A stretch of DNA of 64,000 nucleotides from Kitasatospora phosalacinea (GCF_000716545.1 NZ_JNWZ01000037.1:22007-86006), one strand, 5' to 3'. Shown: positions 26,989 through 36,921, counted from the stretch's first letter. The notes: generated by a model from the letters alone, not told the origin. Translations and numbers: made by a program.

Positions 26989-27328
26989 TGCCCGGTCTCC
27001 CCCGTCTTCGTCTGCCGTGGCCGCGGGTCGCACGGCCGTCGGTGAGGAACGCTACCCGCCGCCGGGGAGCCGGGCCCCGGGGGCGTCTCGGCCGACTGCC
27101 GGAGGAAACCGGCAAACCGCCCGATATACGAACGTTTCATCGGAGGGTTGTGGGGAAGGGGTGAGAGCAGAACGGACCTTCTGCAGGCGGACCGGCCGGG
27201 AGCGGAGGAACCAGGACCCGCTCCGCTCCCCCGCGTCCGCACCGAGCCGTCACCGCCCGCGGCGCACTGGTCAGCGTCGCCGGGGCGGGGCGGCCCGTCG
27301 TCGTGGCCGCCGCCTCGCGGCGGCAGCG

Positions 27329-27369
27329 CGAAGGGCCCCGGTCCCGTGGGCGGGATCCGGGGCCCTTCG
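27329..27369 (-). terminator. Terminator of the lysozyme-like gene
   Basis: Stem of 13 bp CGAAGGGCCCCGG / CCGGGGCCCTTCG extended by TCCCG / CGGGA with a single bulged T and loop TGGG. Confidence 0.75.
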
Positions 27370-27401
27370 AACGCGCGCGGGCGGGCTCGGCCGGGGGCGG
27401 C

Positions 27402-28079
27402 CTAGTACCAGTTGTGGGCCTGCCAGAACGACCAGGCGCCGCAGGGGCTGCCGTAGCGGCTGTTCATGTAGCTGAGGCCCCACTTGATCTGGGTCTCGGG
27501 GTTGGTCCGCCAGTCCGCTCCGGCCGAGGCCATCTTGGAGCCGGGCAGCGCCTGGACCAGGCCGTAGGCGCCGGAGGAGGCGTTGGTGGCGGTGTAGTCC
27601 CAGCCGCTCTCGCGCTTCACGATCTGGCTGAAGCACTGGAACTGGTTCGGGTCGCCGACGATCTGCAGCGCCATGTCCTGGACGGACCCGGGGCTGACGG
27701 TGGCCAGCAGGCTGCGCGCCGCGGCGCGGTTGGCCTCCTCCTTGAGCCGCTTCTCCTCGGCGGCCTTGGCGGCCTTGTCCGCGTCGGCCTTGGCCTGGGC
27801 GTCGGCCGCGGCCTTCTGCCGGGCGGCCTCCTCGGCCGCCTTCTTGGCGGCGGCGTCGGCGGAGACCTGCTGGGCGTCCGCCTGGCGGCCGATGCCGTCG
27901 CTGACGTTCTGGGCCTGCGCACCGGTGGGAGCGTCGGCGAGCAGCGTGGCGCTCGCGACGTCGACCGTCTGGACGTCGGCCTTGCCCTCACTGCCAGAGG
28001 CCGCGCCCACGACGGCACCGACGGCGGTCACCGCGGTGGCGGAGACGACAGCGACTCCCCGGACCGAGATCCGAGTCAC
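27402..28079 (-). CDS. Secreted lysozyme-like transglycosylase (SLT/RPF-like)
   Basis: 225 residues from GTG 28079 after GGAAGGAAACC. Signal segment VRGVAVVSATAVTAVGAVVGAASG; then an Ala/Lys/Glu-rich coiled coil (about 75-130, SADAAAKKAAEEAARQKAAA); then a lysozyme-like fold with catalytic-position Glu in VKRESGWDYTATNASSGAYGLVQ and the end SYMNSRYGSPCGAWSFWQAHNWY. Members cleave peptidoglycan during growth or germination. The 407-base upstream region 28080-28486 shows no gene; I looked for a c-di-AMP riboswitch there and did not recognise one. Confidence 0.88.
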   Translation of the reverse strand: MTRISVRGVAVVSATAVTAVGAVVGAASGSEGKADVQTVDVASATLLADAPTGAQAQNVSDGIGRQADAQQVSADAAAKKAAEEAARQKAAADAQAKADADKAAKAAEEKRLKEEANRAAARSLLATVSPGSVQDMALQIVGDPNQFQCFSQIVKRESGWDYTATNASSGAYGLVQALPGSKMASAGADWRTNPETQIKWGLSYMNSRYGSPCGAWSFWQAHNWY

Positions 28080-28432
28080 ATGGTTTCCTTCCAGCGTCGC
28101 CCGTCCTGTGACCGTACGGGCGCGTATCTGCCCCCGGCACTGGCCTCCGTCGAACACTGGTCACGGGAGGCTCGGGCTCGGCCGCCGTCCCGGGAACACC
28201 CGGGAACTGCGGCTGCGACGAGCGGCGTACGGCTCTGCGGTGTTCAGTTGTCCGCCCGTCGAACCGGAGTCACCGGGCGTGCATTGCCGTACGCGGGGCC
28301 TGACAGAACCCACACCATGCCGCACGCGGGTATGTCTACGCAATTCCCTGTGCCGTGGCGGATCTCACAAACTTTTCGACCTGCGGCTTTGGTCGCGGGC
28401 CCGCCGAGGCGACGTCAGTTCGACTGACACCG

Positions 28433-28463
28433 AAGGGGCCTGACGCTATGCGCCAGGCCCCTT
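28433..28463 (-). terminator. Terminator after phoH
   Basis: AAGGGGCCTG / CAGGCCCCTT, 10-bp arms with an 11-base loop, 24 bases after the phoH stop. Confidence 0.75.
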
Positions 28464-28486
28464 TGCACCGTTGTGCCCCGTTATGC

Positions 28487-29818
28487 CTAGGGCTGGATGT
28501 CCTCCAGCATCTCGGTCACGAGTGCGGCGATCGGCGAGCGCTCCGAACGCGTGAGCGTGATGTGGGCGAACAGCGGGTGGCCCTTCAACTTCTCGACCAC
28601 GGCGACCACGCCGTCGTACCGGCCGACCCGGAGGTTGTCCCGCTGGGCGACGTCGTGGGTGAGCACCACGCGGGAGTTCTGGCCGATCCGGGAGAGCACC
28701 GTGAGCAGCACGTTGCGCTCCAGCGACTGGGCCTCGTCGACGATCACGAAGGCGTCGTGCAGCGAGCGGCCGCGGATGTGGGTGAGCGGCAGGACCTCCA
28801 GCATGCCGCGGGAGATGACCTCCTCGATCACGTCCGGCGTGGTGACGGCGGAGAGGGTGTCGAAGACCGCCTGCGCCCAGGGGCCCATCTTCTCGGCCTC
28901 GCTGCCGGGCAGGTAGCCGAGTTCCTGGCCGCCGACCGCGTACAGCGGGCGGAACACCATCACCTTGCGGTGCTGGCGGCGTTCCAGGACGGCCTCCAGG
29001 CCGGCGCACAGGGCGAGGGCGGACTTGCCGGTGCCGGCCCGGCCGCCCATCGAGATGATCCCGATCTCCGGGTCGAGCAGCAGGTCGAGGGCGATCCGCT
29101 GCTCGGCGCTGCGGCCGCGCAGGCCGAACGCCTCGCGGTCGCCGCGGACCAGCTGCACCCGGCCGTCGGGGGCCACCCGGCCCAGCGCCCGGCCGCGCTC
29201 GGAGTGCAGCACCAGACCGGTGTGGACGGGGAGCTGCTCGGCGCCCTCGACCTGCAGCGCGTGCTCCTGGCCGGCGAAGAGCTGGTCCACCCGGTCGGCG
29301 GGGACGTGCAGTTCGGTCATGCCCGTCCAGCCGGAGGTGATCGCCAGCTCGGCCCGGTACTCCTCGGCCAGCAGGCCGACCGAGCTGGCCTTGATCCGCA
29401 GCGGCAGGTCCTTGGAGACCACGGTGACGTCGTAGCCCTCGGCCTGGAGGTTGCGGGCGACCGCGAGGATCCTGGTGTCCGCCTCGCCGCCGCCGACCCG
29501 GTAGCCGGCCGGGAGGATCGAGGTGTCGGAGTGGTTCAGTTCGACCCGGATGGTGCCGCCCAGCTCGCCGACCGGGATCGGTTCGTCCAACCGGCCGTGC
29601 CGGACCCGGTAGTCGTCCAGCATCCGCAGCGCCTGACGGGCGAAGTAGCCCAGCTCCGGGTGGTGCCGCTTGGCCTCCAGCTCCGTCACCACGACGACCG
29701 GGAGGACCACTTCGTGCTCCTCGAAGCGCGTCATCGCGAGGGGGTCGGCCAGGAGCACGCTGGTGTCGAGGACGTACGTGCGCCGGTCAGGTGTCCGGCG
29801 GCTCTTGGAACTGACCAC
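28487..29818 (-). CDS. phoH: PhoH-like PIN-ATPase protein (PhoH2)
   Basis: 443 residues: N-terminal PIN nuclease domain (about 12-150; [32 protein letters not shown]) and C-terminal PhoH ATPase (about 230-443) with Walker [14 protein letters not shown] and Walker [12 protein letters not shown]. PhoH2 proteins are described as RNA helicase/RNase enzymes. Start is GTG 29818 ([14 protein letters not shown]). A perfect hairpin sits 13 bases upstream of the start in the 5' region. Confidence 0.95.
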   Translation of the reverse strand: MVSSKSRRTPDRRTYVLDTSVLLADPLAMTRFEEHEVVLPVVVVTELEAKRHHPELGYFARQALRMLDDYRVRHGRLDEPIPVGELGGTIRVELNHSDTSILPAGYRVGGGEADTRILAVARNLQAEGYDVTVVSKDLPLRIKASSVGLLAEEYRAELAITSGWTGMTELHVPADRVDQLFAGQEHALQVEGAEQLPVHTGLVLHSERGRALGRVAPDGRVQLVRGDREAFGLRGRSAEQRIALDLLLDPEIGIISMGGRAGTGKSALALCAGLEAVLERRQHRKVMVFRPLYAVGGQELGYLPGSEAEKMGPWAQAVFDTLSAVTTPDVIEEVISRGMLEVLPLTHIRGRSLHDAFVIVDEAQSLERNVLLTVLSRIGQNSRVVLTHDVAQRDNLRVGRYDGVVAVVEKLKGHPLFAHITLTRSERSPIAALVTEMLEDIQP

Positions 29819-29830
29819 TAGCCCTCCAGA

Positions 29831-29853
29831 GCGGGTGACCCGACGTCACCCGC
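29831..29853. promoter_or_regulatory. Perfect hairpin just upstream of phoH
   Basis: GCGGGTGAC / GTCACCCGC, 9-bp arms and 5-base loop, ending 13 bases before the phoH GTG. It may shape the 5' end of the mRNA, serve as an operator, or be part of the uppS terminator. Confidence 0.45.
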
Positions 29854-29858
29854 GGCCC

Positions 29859-29894
29859 ACCGGTCCCCGCGGCCCCGCTGGCCGGGGGGACGGT
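29859..29894 (-). terminator. Probable uppS terminator
   Basis: Imperfect hairpin with arms ACCGGTCCCC and GGGGGACGGT and an inner GGCC/GGCC pair, 115 bases beyond the uppS stop. Two adjacent hairpins (this and 29831-29853) may act together. Confidence 0.45.
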
Positions 29895-30009
29895 CTGAGG
29901 GGTGTATTCCCAGGCGAGGGGCCCCGCATTCGCGCCGGAGCGAACGGCGGGATCACAACGGGTGAACGTTTTCCCATCCGGCCCACGGGTAGTGGACCCT
30001 GACCCGGGG

Positions 30010-30804
30010 TCAGCGGCCCATCCGCCGGTTGCGCAGCTGGTAGTCGCGCAGCGCCCGCAGGAAGTCGACCTTCCGGAAGGCCGGCCAGTAGGCCTCGCAG
30101 AAGTAGAACTCGCTGTGCGCGGACTGCCAGAGCAGGAAACCGGACAACCGCTGCTCGCCGGAGGTGCGGATGACCAGGTCCGGGTCGGGCTGCCCCTTGG
30201 TGTAGAGGTGCTCGGCGATGTGCTCGACGTCGAGCACCTCGGCCAGCTCCTCGATCGAGGTGCCGCGGCCGGCGTGCTCCTGCAGCAGCGAGCGGACGGC
30301 GTCGGCGATCTCCTGGCGGCCGCCGTAGCCGATCGCCACGTTGACGGTCAGGCCGTCGACGTGCGCGGTGTCCTGGGAGGCGTGCTTGAGCACCTCGGCG
30401 GTGCGGGCGGGCAGCAGGTCGAGCGCGCCCACCGGGTGGACCTTCCAGCGGCCGCTGTCGGCCAGGCCGCGCACGGTGTCCTCGATGATGCCCAGCAGCG
30501 GGACGAGCTCCTCGGCGGGACGGGCCAGGTTGTCGGTGGAGAGCATCCACAGGGTGACCACCCGGACGTCGGTCTCCGCGCACCAGCCCAGGAACTCGCT
30601 GATCTTGTCGGCGCCGCGCTGGTGCCCGTACGCGGTGGTGCCGCCGGTGGCCTTGGCCCAGCGCCGGTTGCCGTCCAGGATCACGCCGATGTGGTGCGGG
30701 GTGTTGGCCAGGTGCACCTCGACCCGGCGGCCGTAGAGCCGGTAGGCCTTGTCGAGCAGGGTGCGCAGCCCCGGCGTACGTTCCACCACATCGCGCAGAC
30801 CCAT
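30010..30804 (-). CDS. uppS: Isoprenyl transferase (cis-prenyltransferase, UppS family)
   Basis: 264 residues. Diagnostic blocks: HHIGVILDGNRRWAKATG with the catalytic Asp, YGHQRGADKISEFLGWC, LWMLSTDNLARP, VNVAIGYGGRQEIADAV, and the C-terminal PDPDLVIRTSGEQRLSGFLLWQSAHSEFYF described by residues 207-236. Condenses IPP onto an allylic diphosphate to make cis-polyprenyl diphosphates for cell-wall lipid carriers. Streptomyces carry more than one paralogue, so chain length is uncertain. Confidence 0.95.
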   Translation of the reverse strand: MGLRDVVERTPGLRTLLDKAYRLYGRRVEVHLANTPHHIGVILDGNRRWAKATGGTTAYGHQRGADKISEFLGWCAETDVRVVTLWMLSTDNLARPAEELVPLLGIIEDTVRGLADSGRWKVHPVGALDLLPARTAEVLKHASQDTAHVDGLTVNVAIGYGGRQEIADAVRSLLQEHAGRGTSIEELAEVLDVEHIAEHLYTKGQPDPDLVIRTSGEQRLSGFLLWQSAHSEFYFCEAYWPAFRKVDFLRALRDYQLRNRRMGR

Positions 30805-30981
30805 CGTGAACGGCCTCTCCGTGCTGAGTTGCTCCGGGTGCGAAATCCCTGCGGCAGCCTACTCCGCCCGGGTTTACCGGCGGCAAAACCGCAGGTACCG
30901 GTCTTGTCACAGTGCGCGCACGGGCCAAGCTACGGAACGGTATCCGAATCCTTAAACGGCCCCTAAACCGGATTCCGGGTC

Positions 30982-31009
30982 TTGACGCTTGCCATTGGTC
31001 TAGTCCAGC
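30982..31009 (+). promoter_or_regulatory. DasR-responsive element and -35 motif of the chitinase gene
   Basis: ATTGGTCTAGTCCAGC (30994-31009) is close to the DasR site consensus ACTGGTCTAGACCAGT, with the core TGGTCTAGTCCA at 30996-31007. TTGACG at 30982-30987 is a likely -35. DasR is the N-acetylglucosamine-responsive GntR repressor of chitinolytic genes. The site is 131 bases upstream of the chitinase ATG. Otherwise the 335-base gap 30805-31139 holds no gene. Confidence 0.75.
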
Positions 31010-31139
31010 GTGTGGTCAGCACCACACGGACCCTCCCCCACAGCGGAGCCGCCGCGACCCCCACCGCGGCGGCTCTCCCCGCCCTTCCCAGCGTGCCTCC
31101 CCACACCCACACCCCCACTCTCCTGCACTGGAGCCCGTC

Positions 31140-32750
31140 ATGGCCCGTACCCTCCAGCAGCCGTCCCACCGGCGCCGCAACAAGATCCCGGCGGCCCTCG
31201 CCACCGCGACCGCGCTGGCCCTGGCCGGCACCGGCCTGGCCCTGTCGGCCGGCGGCGCGAACGCCGCGGTCGGCAACCTGGTCAACAACGGCGGCTTCGA
31301 CTCCGGCCTGTCCGGCTGGAACTGCGTCGGCAGCACCTCCGCCGTCTCCACCCCGGTCCACTCGGGCACCGGCGCGCTGGCCGCCACCCCCGGCGCCGGC
31401 GACACCGCGGAGTGCACCCAGACCGTCTCGGTCCTCCCCAACACGTCCTACACGCTCAACGGCTGGGTCCAGGGCCAGTACGTCTACCTGGGCGCCCGCG
31501 GCACCGGCGGCACCGACCCGTCCACCTGGTCCGCGCAGAGCGCCTGGAACCAGCTGAACACCACCTTCACCACCGGCGCGAGCACCACCAGCGTCACGCT
31601 GTACGTGCACGGCTGGTACGGCCAGCCCACGTACTACGCGGACGACATCCAGCTGATCGGCCCGGGCGGCACCGCCTCCCCGACCCCGTCGGCCTCCGCG
31701 ACCAAGAGCGCCTCCCCCTCGGCCTCCGCCTCGCCGACCAAGAGCGCCTCGCCGTCCGCGTCGGCCTCACCCTCGCAGAGCGCCTCCCCCTCGGCCTCCG
31801 CCTCGCCGTCGCCGTCCGCCTCGTCGAGCACCAGCAACCCGCCGTCGAACAGCACCCTGCCGAAGCACGTCCTGACCGGCTACTGGCAGAACTTCGACAA
31901 CGGCTCGACCGTCCAGAAGCTGCGCGACGTGCAGTCCGCGTACGACATCATCGCGGTCTCCTTCGCCGACGCGACCACCACCCAGGGCGGCATCTCCTTC
32001 ACCCTGGACCCGGCGCTGGCCACCAAGCTCGGCGGCTACACCGACGCCGACTTCAAGGCCGACATCGCCGCCAAGCACGCGGCCGGCAAGAAGGTCGTCC
32101 TCTCCATCGGCGGCCAGAACGGCGCCATCTCGGTCGGCAGCTCCGTCGCCGCCACCGCGTTCTCCGACTCGGCCTACAAGCTGATCCAGCAGTACGGCTT
32201 CGACGGCATCGACGTCGACCTGGAGAACGGCGTCAACTCGACCTACATGGCGCAGGCGCTGCACACCCTGGCGGCCAAGGTCGGCCCGAACTTCATCCTC
32301 ACCATGGCGCCCGAGACCATCGGGATGTACTCCACCTCCGGTGCGTACTTCCAGCTGGCCCTCGCCACCAAGGACATCCTGACCGTCGTCAACACCCAGT
32401 TCTACAACTCGGGCGGCATGAACGGCTGCGACGGCAAGGTCTACAACCAGGGCACCATCGACTTCATCACCGCGCAGGTCTGCACCCACATCCAGGGCGG
32501 CCTGCGTCCGGACCAGGTCGGCATCGGCGTCCCGGCCTCCACCAAGGCGGCGGGCGGCGGCTACGTCAACTCCACCGTGGTGAACAACGCGCTGGACTGC
32601 CTGGCCACCGGCAACCACTGCGGCAGCTTCGTCCCGCCGGCCAAGTGGCCGACCATCCGCGGCGCGATGACCTGGTCGACCAACTGGGACGCCAACAACG
32701 GCAACGACTTCTCCAACAACGTCGGCGCCTTCGCGCACGGCATGCAGTAA
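31140..32750 (+). CDS. Secreted GH18 chitinase with carbohydrate-binding module
   Basis: 536 residues. Signal peptide with AALATATALALAGTGLALS and cut after GGANA; N-terminal carbohydrate-binding beta-sandwich (about 42-178, NLVNNGGFDSGLSGWNC ... YADDIQLIG); Ser/Ala/Pro linker built of SASPS repeats (about 181-240); GH18 barrel (about 243-536) with catalytic D355-G-I-D-V-D-L-E362 and later MAPETIGMYS and FYNSGG. Degrades chitin outside the cell. The ATG at 31140 follows a leader without a strong ribosome site. Controlled by a DasR-type element upstream; terminator downstream. Confidence 0.95.
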   Translation: MARTLQQPSHRRRNKIPAALATATALALAGTGLALSAGGANAAVGNLVNNGGFDSGLSGWNCVGSTSAVSTPVHSGTGALAATPGAGDTAECTQTVSVLPNTSYTLNGWVQGQYVYLGARGTGGTDPSTWSAQSAWNQLNTTFTTGASTTSVTLYVHGWYGQPTYYADDIQLIGPGGTASPTPSASATKSASPSASASPTKSASPSASASPSQSASPSASASPSPSASSSTSNPPSNSTLPKHVLTGYWQNFDNGSTVQKLRDVQSAYDIIAVSFADATTTQGGISFTLDPALATKLGGYTDADFKADIAAKHAAGKKVVLSIGGQNGAISVGSSVAATAFSDSAYKLIQQYGFDGIDVDLENGVNSTYMAQALHTLAAKVGPNFILTMAPETIGMYSTSGAYFQLALATKDILTVVNTQFYNSGGMNGCDGKVYNQGTIDFITAQVCTHIQGGLRPDQVGIGVPASTKAAGGGYVNSTVVNNALDCLATGNHCGSFVPPAKWPTIRGAMTWSTNWDANNGNDFSNNVGAFAHGMQ

Positions 32751-32800
32751 CCGACGAGCCAGTGCGCCGCTCCTCGAGGGTGGGGCAGGTGCACGACACA

Positions 32801-32835
32801 GGGGCCCGCCGTACCGCTGGGGTACGGCGGGCCCC
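32801..32835. terminator. Terminator after the chitinase gene
   Basis: Perfect 15-bp stem GGGGCCCGCCGTACC / GGTACGGCGGGCCCC with loop GCTGG. Confidence 0.85.
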
Positions 32836-32972
32836 GCCCATTCCCGGGCCGGTCAGCCGGCGGCGCGCCGTGCCCGCCGGACTCCCCGGCGGCCGGCGCG
32901 GCCGATTCGACGCTGCGGGCCGATGGTTCGGCCACCGTCCTCCACCGGCAGGGGGGTCGACGTCCCGCCAGG

Positions 32973-33656
32973 TCAGTTCCCGGCCGCCGCCAGCACCGCC
33001 GCCAGGGTGCCCAGCAGCATCGCCGGGCCGAACGCCAGCTCGCTGCGGCGGCCCGCCCGGCGCAGCACCAGCAGGGCCACCGCCCACAGCGCCGCGATCA
33101 CCCACATATAGAGGACACCCGCGTACACCGCCCGCCAGCCCGCCAGGCCCAGCACCGCGCCCAGGCTCGGCGCCAGCTTGGCGTCGCCCAGGCCCACCGG
33201 GGCGAGCAGCGCCAGCAGCAGGAACACCAGCCCGAGGCCGGCCGCCGCCAGCGCGCAGCGCAGCCACACCGCCGGGCGGTGATCGGTGAGCGGCACCAGG
33301 ACGGCGGTGCCCAGGAACAGCGGCAGCGTCAGCGCGTCCGGCAGTCGCTTCACCGCGGCGTCCACGAAACCCAGCACGGTGCCGAACAGGGCCAGCCACA
33401 CCAGCACCGGCAGCCACCGCCCCGGCGCCCAGGCCCCCAGGGCCGCGCCGAGCACCGCGGCGGCCGCCTCGACCGACAGCGGCGGCGGGCCGACCGTCCC
33501 GCCGTGCCGGACGCACCGGCCGAGCGGGGTGGGCAGGCAGTCGCGCCACGGCTCGCCGGGCGCCACCGCGAAGCGCGTCACCGCCGCCCGCGACGGCACC
33601 CCCGCGAGCAGCCCCAGCACGGCTCCGACCACTGCCCCGACCACTGCCCCGACCAT
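32973..33656 (-). CDS. A24 family prepilin peptidase
   Basis: 227 residues, about seven transmembrane helices. The two catalytic aspartates of A24 peptidases are in FVDAAVKRLPDALT and PVGLGDAKLAPSLGA. The N-terminal cysteine-rich cytosolic/methyltransferase domain of type IV pilus peptidases is absent, as in many actinobacterial and archaeal members. No pilin or Flp/Tad secretion gene is nearby. The start ATG at 33656 sits in two and a half tandem copies of GACCACTGCCCC (33627-33655), encoding the opening VGAVVGAV run. Confidence 0.82.
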   Translation of the reverse strand: MVGAVVGAVVGAVLGLLAGVPSRAAVTRFAVAPGEPWRDCLPTPLGRCVRHGGTVGPPPLSVEAAAAVLGAALGAWAPGRWLPVLVWLALFGTVLGFVDAAVKRLPDALTLPLFLGTAVLVPLTDHRPAVWLRCALAAAGLGLVFLLLALLAPVGLGDAKLAPSLGAVLGLAGWRAVYAGVLYMWVIAALWAVALLVLRRAGRRSELAFGPAMLLGTLAAVLAAAGN

Positions 33657-33822
33657 CCGGCCCTCCCCTGGGGCTCGTCCGACGATTCCCACCGCGCGCG
33701 CGACGCCGGGCGAACCCCGGCGCCCGGTCGCGACCCTACCGTCCGGCGGCGTTCGCCCGTCCGTGTCCAGGTGGCGAACACCACGCGGTGATCGGTGTGA
33801 CGCGCCCGTAAAGTAGGCGGGT

Positions 33823-35037
33823 ATGCAGGTCATCCAGTCCAGCAAGCTCGCCAATGTCTGCTACGACATCCGCGGTCCGGTGCTCGACGAGGCGATGCGG
33901 CTGGAGGACCAGGGCCACCGCATCCTGAAGCTCAACACCGGCAATCCCGCCGCGTTCGGCTTCGAGGCCCCGCCGGAGATCCTCCAGGACATCCTCCGCA
34001 ACCTCAACTCCGCGCACGGCTACGGCGATTCGAAGGGCCTGCTCTCGGCGCGCCGCGCCGTGGTCATGCACTACGAGGAGCGCGGCCTGCACGGCCTGTC
34101 GGTCGAGGACGTGTACCTCGGCAACGGCGTGTCCGAGCTGATCCAGCTGGCCATGACCGCGCTGCTCGACGACGGCGACGAGGTGCTCGTCCCGGCGCCC
34201 GACTACCCGCTGTGGACGGCCTCGGTCTCGCTGGCCGGCGGCACCGCGGTGCACTACCGCTGCGACGAGCAGGCCGAGTGGTACCCGGACCTCGCCGACA
34301 TCGCCGCGAAGATCACCGACCGCACCCGGGCGATCGTGGTGATCAACCCCAACAACCCCACCGGCGCGGTGTACCCGCGCGAGCTGCTGGAGGGGATCGC
34401 CGAACTCGCCCGCCGGCACCGGCTGGTGATCTACGCGGACGAGATCTACGACAAGATCCTCTACGACGGCGTGGAGCACGTCCCGCTGGCCACCCTGGCG
34501 CCCGACCTGTTCTGCGTCACCTTCAACGGCATGTCCAAGTCCTACCGGGTGGCGGGCTTCCGCTCCGGCTGGATGGTGCTCTCCGGCGACCGGCACCGCG
34601 CCCGCTCCTACATCGAGGGCCTCAACGTGCTCGCCTCGATGCGGCTGTGCGCCAACATGCCCGCCCAGCACGCGGTCGCCGCGGCGCTCGGCGGGCGGCA
34701 GTCCATCCGGGACCTCATCCTGCCCGGCGGCCGGCTGCTCGCCTCCCGGGACGCCGCGTACGAGCTGCTGAACGAGATCCCCGGCGTCTCCTGCGTCAAG
34801 CCGAAGGGCGCGCTGTACGCCTTCCCCCGGCTCGACCCCCAGGTCTACAAGATCAAGGACGACGCGCAGATGGTCCTGGACCTGCTGCGCTCCCAGCGGA
34901 TCCTGATCGTCCAGGGCACCGGCTTCAACTGGCCCGACCCGGACCACTTCCGCCTGGTCACCCTCCCGCGCCCGGAGGAGATCACGGACGCGGTCACCCG
35001 GATCGGCGACTTCCTGGCCGGCTACGTGCAGCCGTGA
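33823..35037 (+). CDS. alaA: Alanine aminotransferase AlaA-type, PLP-dependent
   Basis: 404 residues, very similar in sequence pattern to E. coli AlaA, a glutamate-pyruvate aminotransferase: SSKLANVCYDIRGPVLDEA, GNGVSELIQLAMTALL, VPAPDYPLWTASVSLAGG, VINPNNPTGAVY, YADEIYDKILYD and the PLP lysine in FNGMSKSYRVAGFRSGW. C-terminal RLVTLPRPEEITDAV is also conserved. ATG at 33823. Convergent with pckG and sharing a perfect 44-base palindrome as terminator. Confidence 0.95.
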   Translation: MQVIQSSKLANVCYDIRGPVLDEAMRLEDQGHRILKLNTGNPAAFGFEAPPEILQDILRNLNSAHGYGDSKGLLSARRAVVMHYEERGLHGLSVEDVYLGNGVSELIQLAMTALLDDGDEVLVPAPDYPLWTASVSLAGGTAVHYRCDEQAEWYPDLADIAAKITDRTRAIVVINPNNPTGAVYPRELLEGIAELARRHRLVIYADEIYDKILYDGVEHVPLATLAPDLFCVTFNGMSKSYRVAGFRSGWMVLSGDRHRARSYIEGLNVLASMRLCANMPAQHAVAAALGGRQSIRDLILPGGRLLASRDAAYELLNEIPGVSCVKPKGALYAFPRLDPQVYKIKDDAQMVLDLLRSQRILIVQGTGFNWPDPDHFRLVTLPRPEEITDAVTRIGDFLAGYVQP

Positions 35038-35042
35038 GGCGC

Positions 35043-35086
35043 GCGTCCGCCCCGCGCCCCTCCCGGGAGGGGCGCGGGGCGGACGC
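35043..35086. terminator. 44-bp perfect palindrome shared by alaA and pckG
   Basis: 22-bp arms (GCGTCCGCCCCGCGCCCCTC onward) meeting at CCC|GGG with no spacer, 5 bases after the alaA stop and 5 before the pckG stop. A bidirectional terminator. Confidence 0.88.
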
Positions 35087-35091
35087 TCCTG

Positions 35092-36921
35092 TCAGTCGCC
35101 GAGCCGCTTGACCAGCGCCCGGTACTCGTCCCACAGCTGGCTCGGCGTGTGCTCGCCGAACAGCTCCAGGTGGGCCGGGACGAGCGCGGCCTCCTGCTTC
35201 CAGATCTCCTTGTCGACCGTGAACAGCAGCTCCCGGTCCGCGTCGGGGATCTCCAGCCCGTCCAGGTCGAAGCCGTCGACCTCGGGCAGCACGCCGATCG
35301 GCGTCTCGACGCCGGCCGCGGTGCCCTCCAGGCGCTCGACGATCCACTTCAGGACGCGGCTGTTCTCGCCGTAGCCGGGCCACACGAACTGGCCGTCGGC
35401 GTTCTTCCGGAACCAGTTGACGTAGTAGATCTTCGGCAGCTTCGCCGGGTCGGCGTCCGCGCCGATCTTCAGCCAGTGCGCGAAGTAGTCGCCCATGTTG
35501 TAGCCGCAGAACGGCAGCATCGCGAACGGGTCGCGGCGCAGTTCGCCGACGGTGCCCTCGGCGGCGGCGGTCTTCTCGGAGGCGATGTTGGCGCCGAGGA
35601 AGACGCCGTGCTGCCAGTCGAAGGACTCGGTGACCAGCGGGACGGCGGTGGCCCGGCGGCCGCCGAACAGGATCGCCGAGATCGGCACGCCGGCCGGGTC
35701 CTCCCACTCCGCGGCGATGGTCGGGCACTGCGCGGCGGGGACGGCGAAGCGCGCGTTGGGGTGGGCGGCGGGGGTGCCGGACGCGGGCGTCCAGTCGTTG
35801 CCGCGCCAGTCGGTGAGGTGCGCGGGCGGCTCCTCGGTGAGGCCCTCCCACCACACGTCGCCGTCGTCGGTCAGCGCGACGTTGGTGAAGACGGTGTTGC
35901 CCCACAGGGTCTTGATCGCGTTGGCGTTGGTGTCCTCGCCGGTGCCGGGGGCGACGCCGAAGAAGCCGGCCTCCGGGTTGATCGCGCGGAGCCGGCCGTC
36001 GGCGCCGAACCGCATCCAGGCGATGTCGTCGCCGATGGTCTCGACCTTCCAGCCCGGGATGGTCGGCTGGAGCATGGCCAGGTTGGTCTTGCCGCAGGCG
36101 GAGGGGAACGCGGCGGCCACGTACTTCACCTCGCCGGAGGGCGGGGTGAGCTTGAGGATCAGCATGTGCTCGGCCAGCCAGCCCTCGTCCCGGGCCATGG
36201 TGGAGGCGATCCGCAGCGCGTAGCACTTCTTGCCGAGCAGGGCGTTGCCGCCGTAGCCGGAGCCGTAGGACCAGATCTCCCTGGTCTCCGGGAAGTGCGA
36301 GATGTACTTGGTGCTGTTGCACGGCCACGGCACGTCGTCCTGGCCCTCGGCGAGCGGGGCGCCGACCGTGTGCACGGCCTTGACGAACTCGCCGTCCTCG
36401 CCCAGCTGGTCGAGCACGGCCTGCCCCATCCGGGTCATCACGCGCATCGAGACGGCGACGTACGCGGAGTCGGTGATCTCGACGCCGTACGCGGCCAGCG
36501 GGGAGCCGACCGGGCCCATCGAGAACGGCACCACGTACATGGTGCGGCCGCGCATCGCGCCGCGGAACAGGCCGTCCTCGCCCTGGAAGACGGCGCGCAT
36601 CTCGGCGGGGGCCTTCCAGTGGTTGGTCGGGCCGGCGTCCTGCTCGCGCTCGGAGCAGATGAAGGTGCGGTCCTCGACGCGGGCGACGTCGGACGGGTCG
36701 GAGGCCGCGTAGTAGGAGTTCGGTCGCTTGTTCTCGTCGAGCTTGGTGAAGGTGCCCTGGGCGACGAGCTGCTCGGCGAGGCGGTGGTACTCCTCCTCCG
36801 AGCCGTCGCACCAGACGACGCGGTCCGGCTGGGTGAGGTCGGCAATCTCGTTGACCCAGTCCACCAGGCGCTGGTGGCGGGTGGGCGCGGACTCGGCGAG
36901 CGCAGAGATCTGAGGCGGCAC
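35092..36921 (-). CDS. pckG: Phosphoenolpyruvate carboxykinase (GTP)
   Basis: 609 residues, normal length. Interconverts oxaloacetate and PEP with GTP. Kinase loop [16 protein letters not shown] and metal motifs [10 protein letters not shown], and the substrate loop [13 protein letters not shown] are present, as are [17 protein letters not shown] and [19 protein letters not shown]. Start is GTG 36921 ([10 protein letters not shown]) after a GGAG element. Partner of GlpX in gluconeogenesis. The 273-base region to the divergent TrhA gene holds two inverted repeats. Confidence 0.97.
   Translation of the reverse strand: MPPQISALAESAPTRHQRLVDWVNEIADLTQPDRVVWCDGSEEEYHRLAEQLVAQGTFTKLDENKRPNSYYAASDPSDVARVEDRTFICSEREQDAGPTNHWKAPAEMRAVFQGEDGLFRGAMRGRTMYVVPFSMGPVGSPLAAYGVEITDSAYVAVSMRVMTRMGQAVLDQLGEDGEFVKAVHTVGAPLAEGQDDVPWPCNSTKYISHFPETREIWSYGSGYGGNALLGKKCYALRIASTMARDEGWLAEHMLILKLTPPSGEVKYVAAAFPSACGKTNLAMLQPTIPGWKVETIGDDIAWMRFGADGRLRAINPEAGFFGVAPGTGEDTNANAIKTLWGNTVFTNVALTDDGDVWWEGLTEEPPAHLTDWRGNDWTPASGTPAAHPNARFAVPAAQCPTIAAEWEDPAGVPISAILFGGRRATAVPLVTESFDWQHGVFLGANIASEKTAAAEGTVGELRRDPFAMLPFCGYNMGDYFAHWLKIGADADPAKLPKIYYVNWFRKNADGQFVWPGYGENSRVLKWIVERLEGTAAGVETPIGVLPEVDGFDLDGLEIPDADRELLFTVDKEIWKQEAALVPAHLELFGEHTPSQLWDEYRALVKRLGD

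Noticed and set aside
28080..28486. Possible c-di-AMP (ydaO) riboswitch before the lysozyme-like gene
   Set aside because: Such genes often carry one, but the conserved ydaO blocks were not found on the minus strand of this gap.
31680..31860. Repeat array in the chitinase
   Set aside because: It is the coding sequence of a Ser/Ala/Pro linker between the binding module and GH18 domain, not a CRISPR or mobile repeat.
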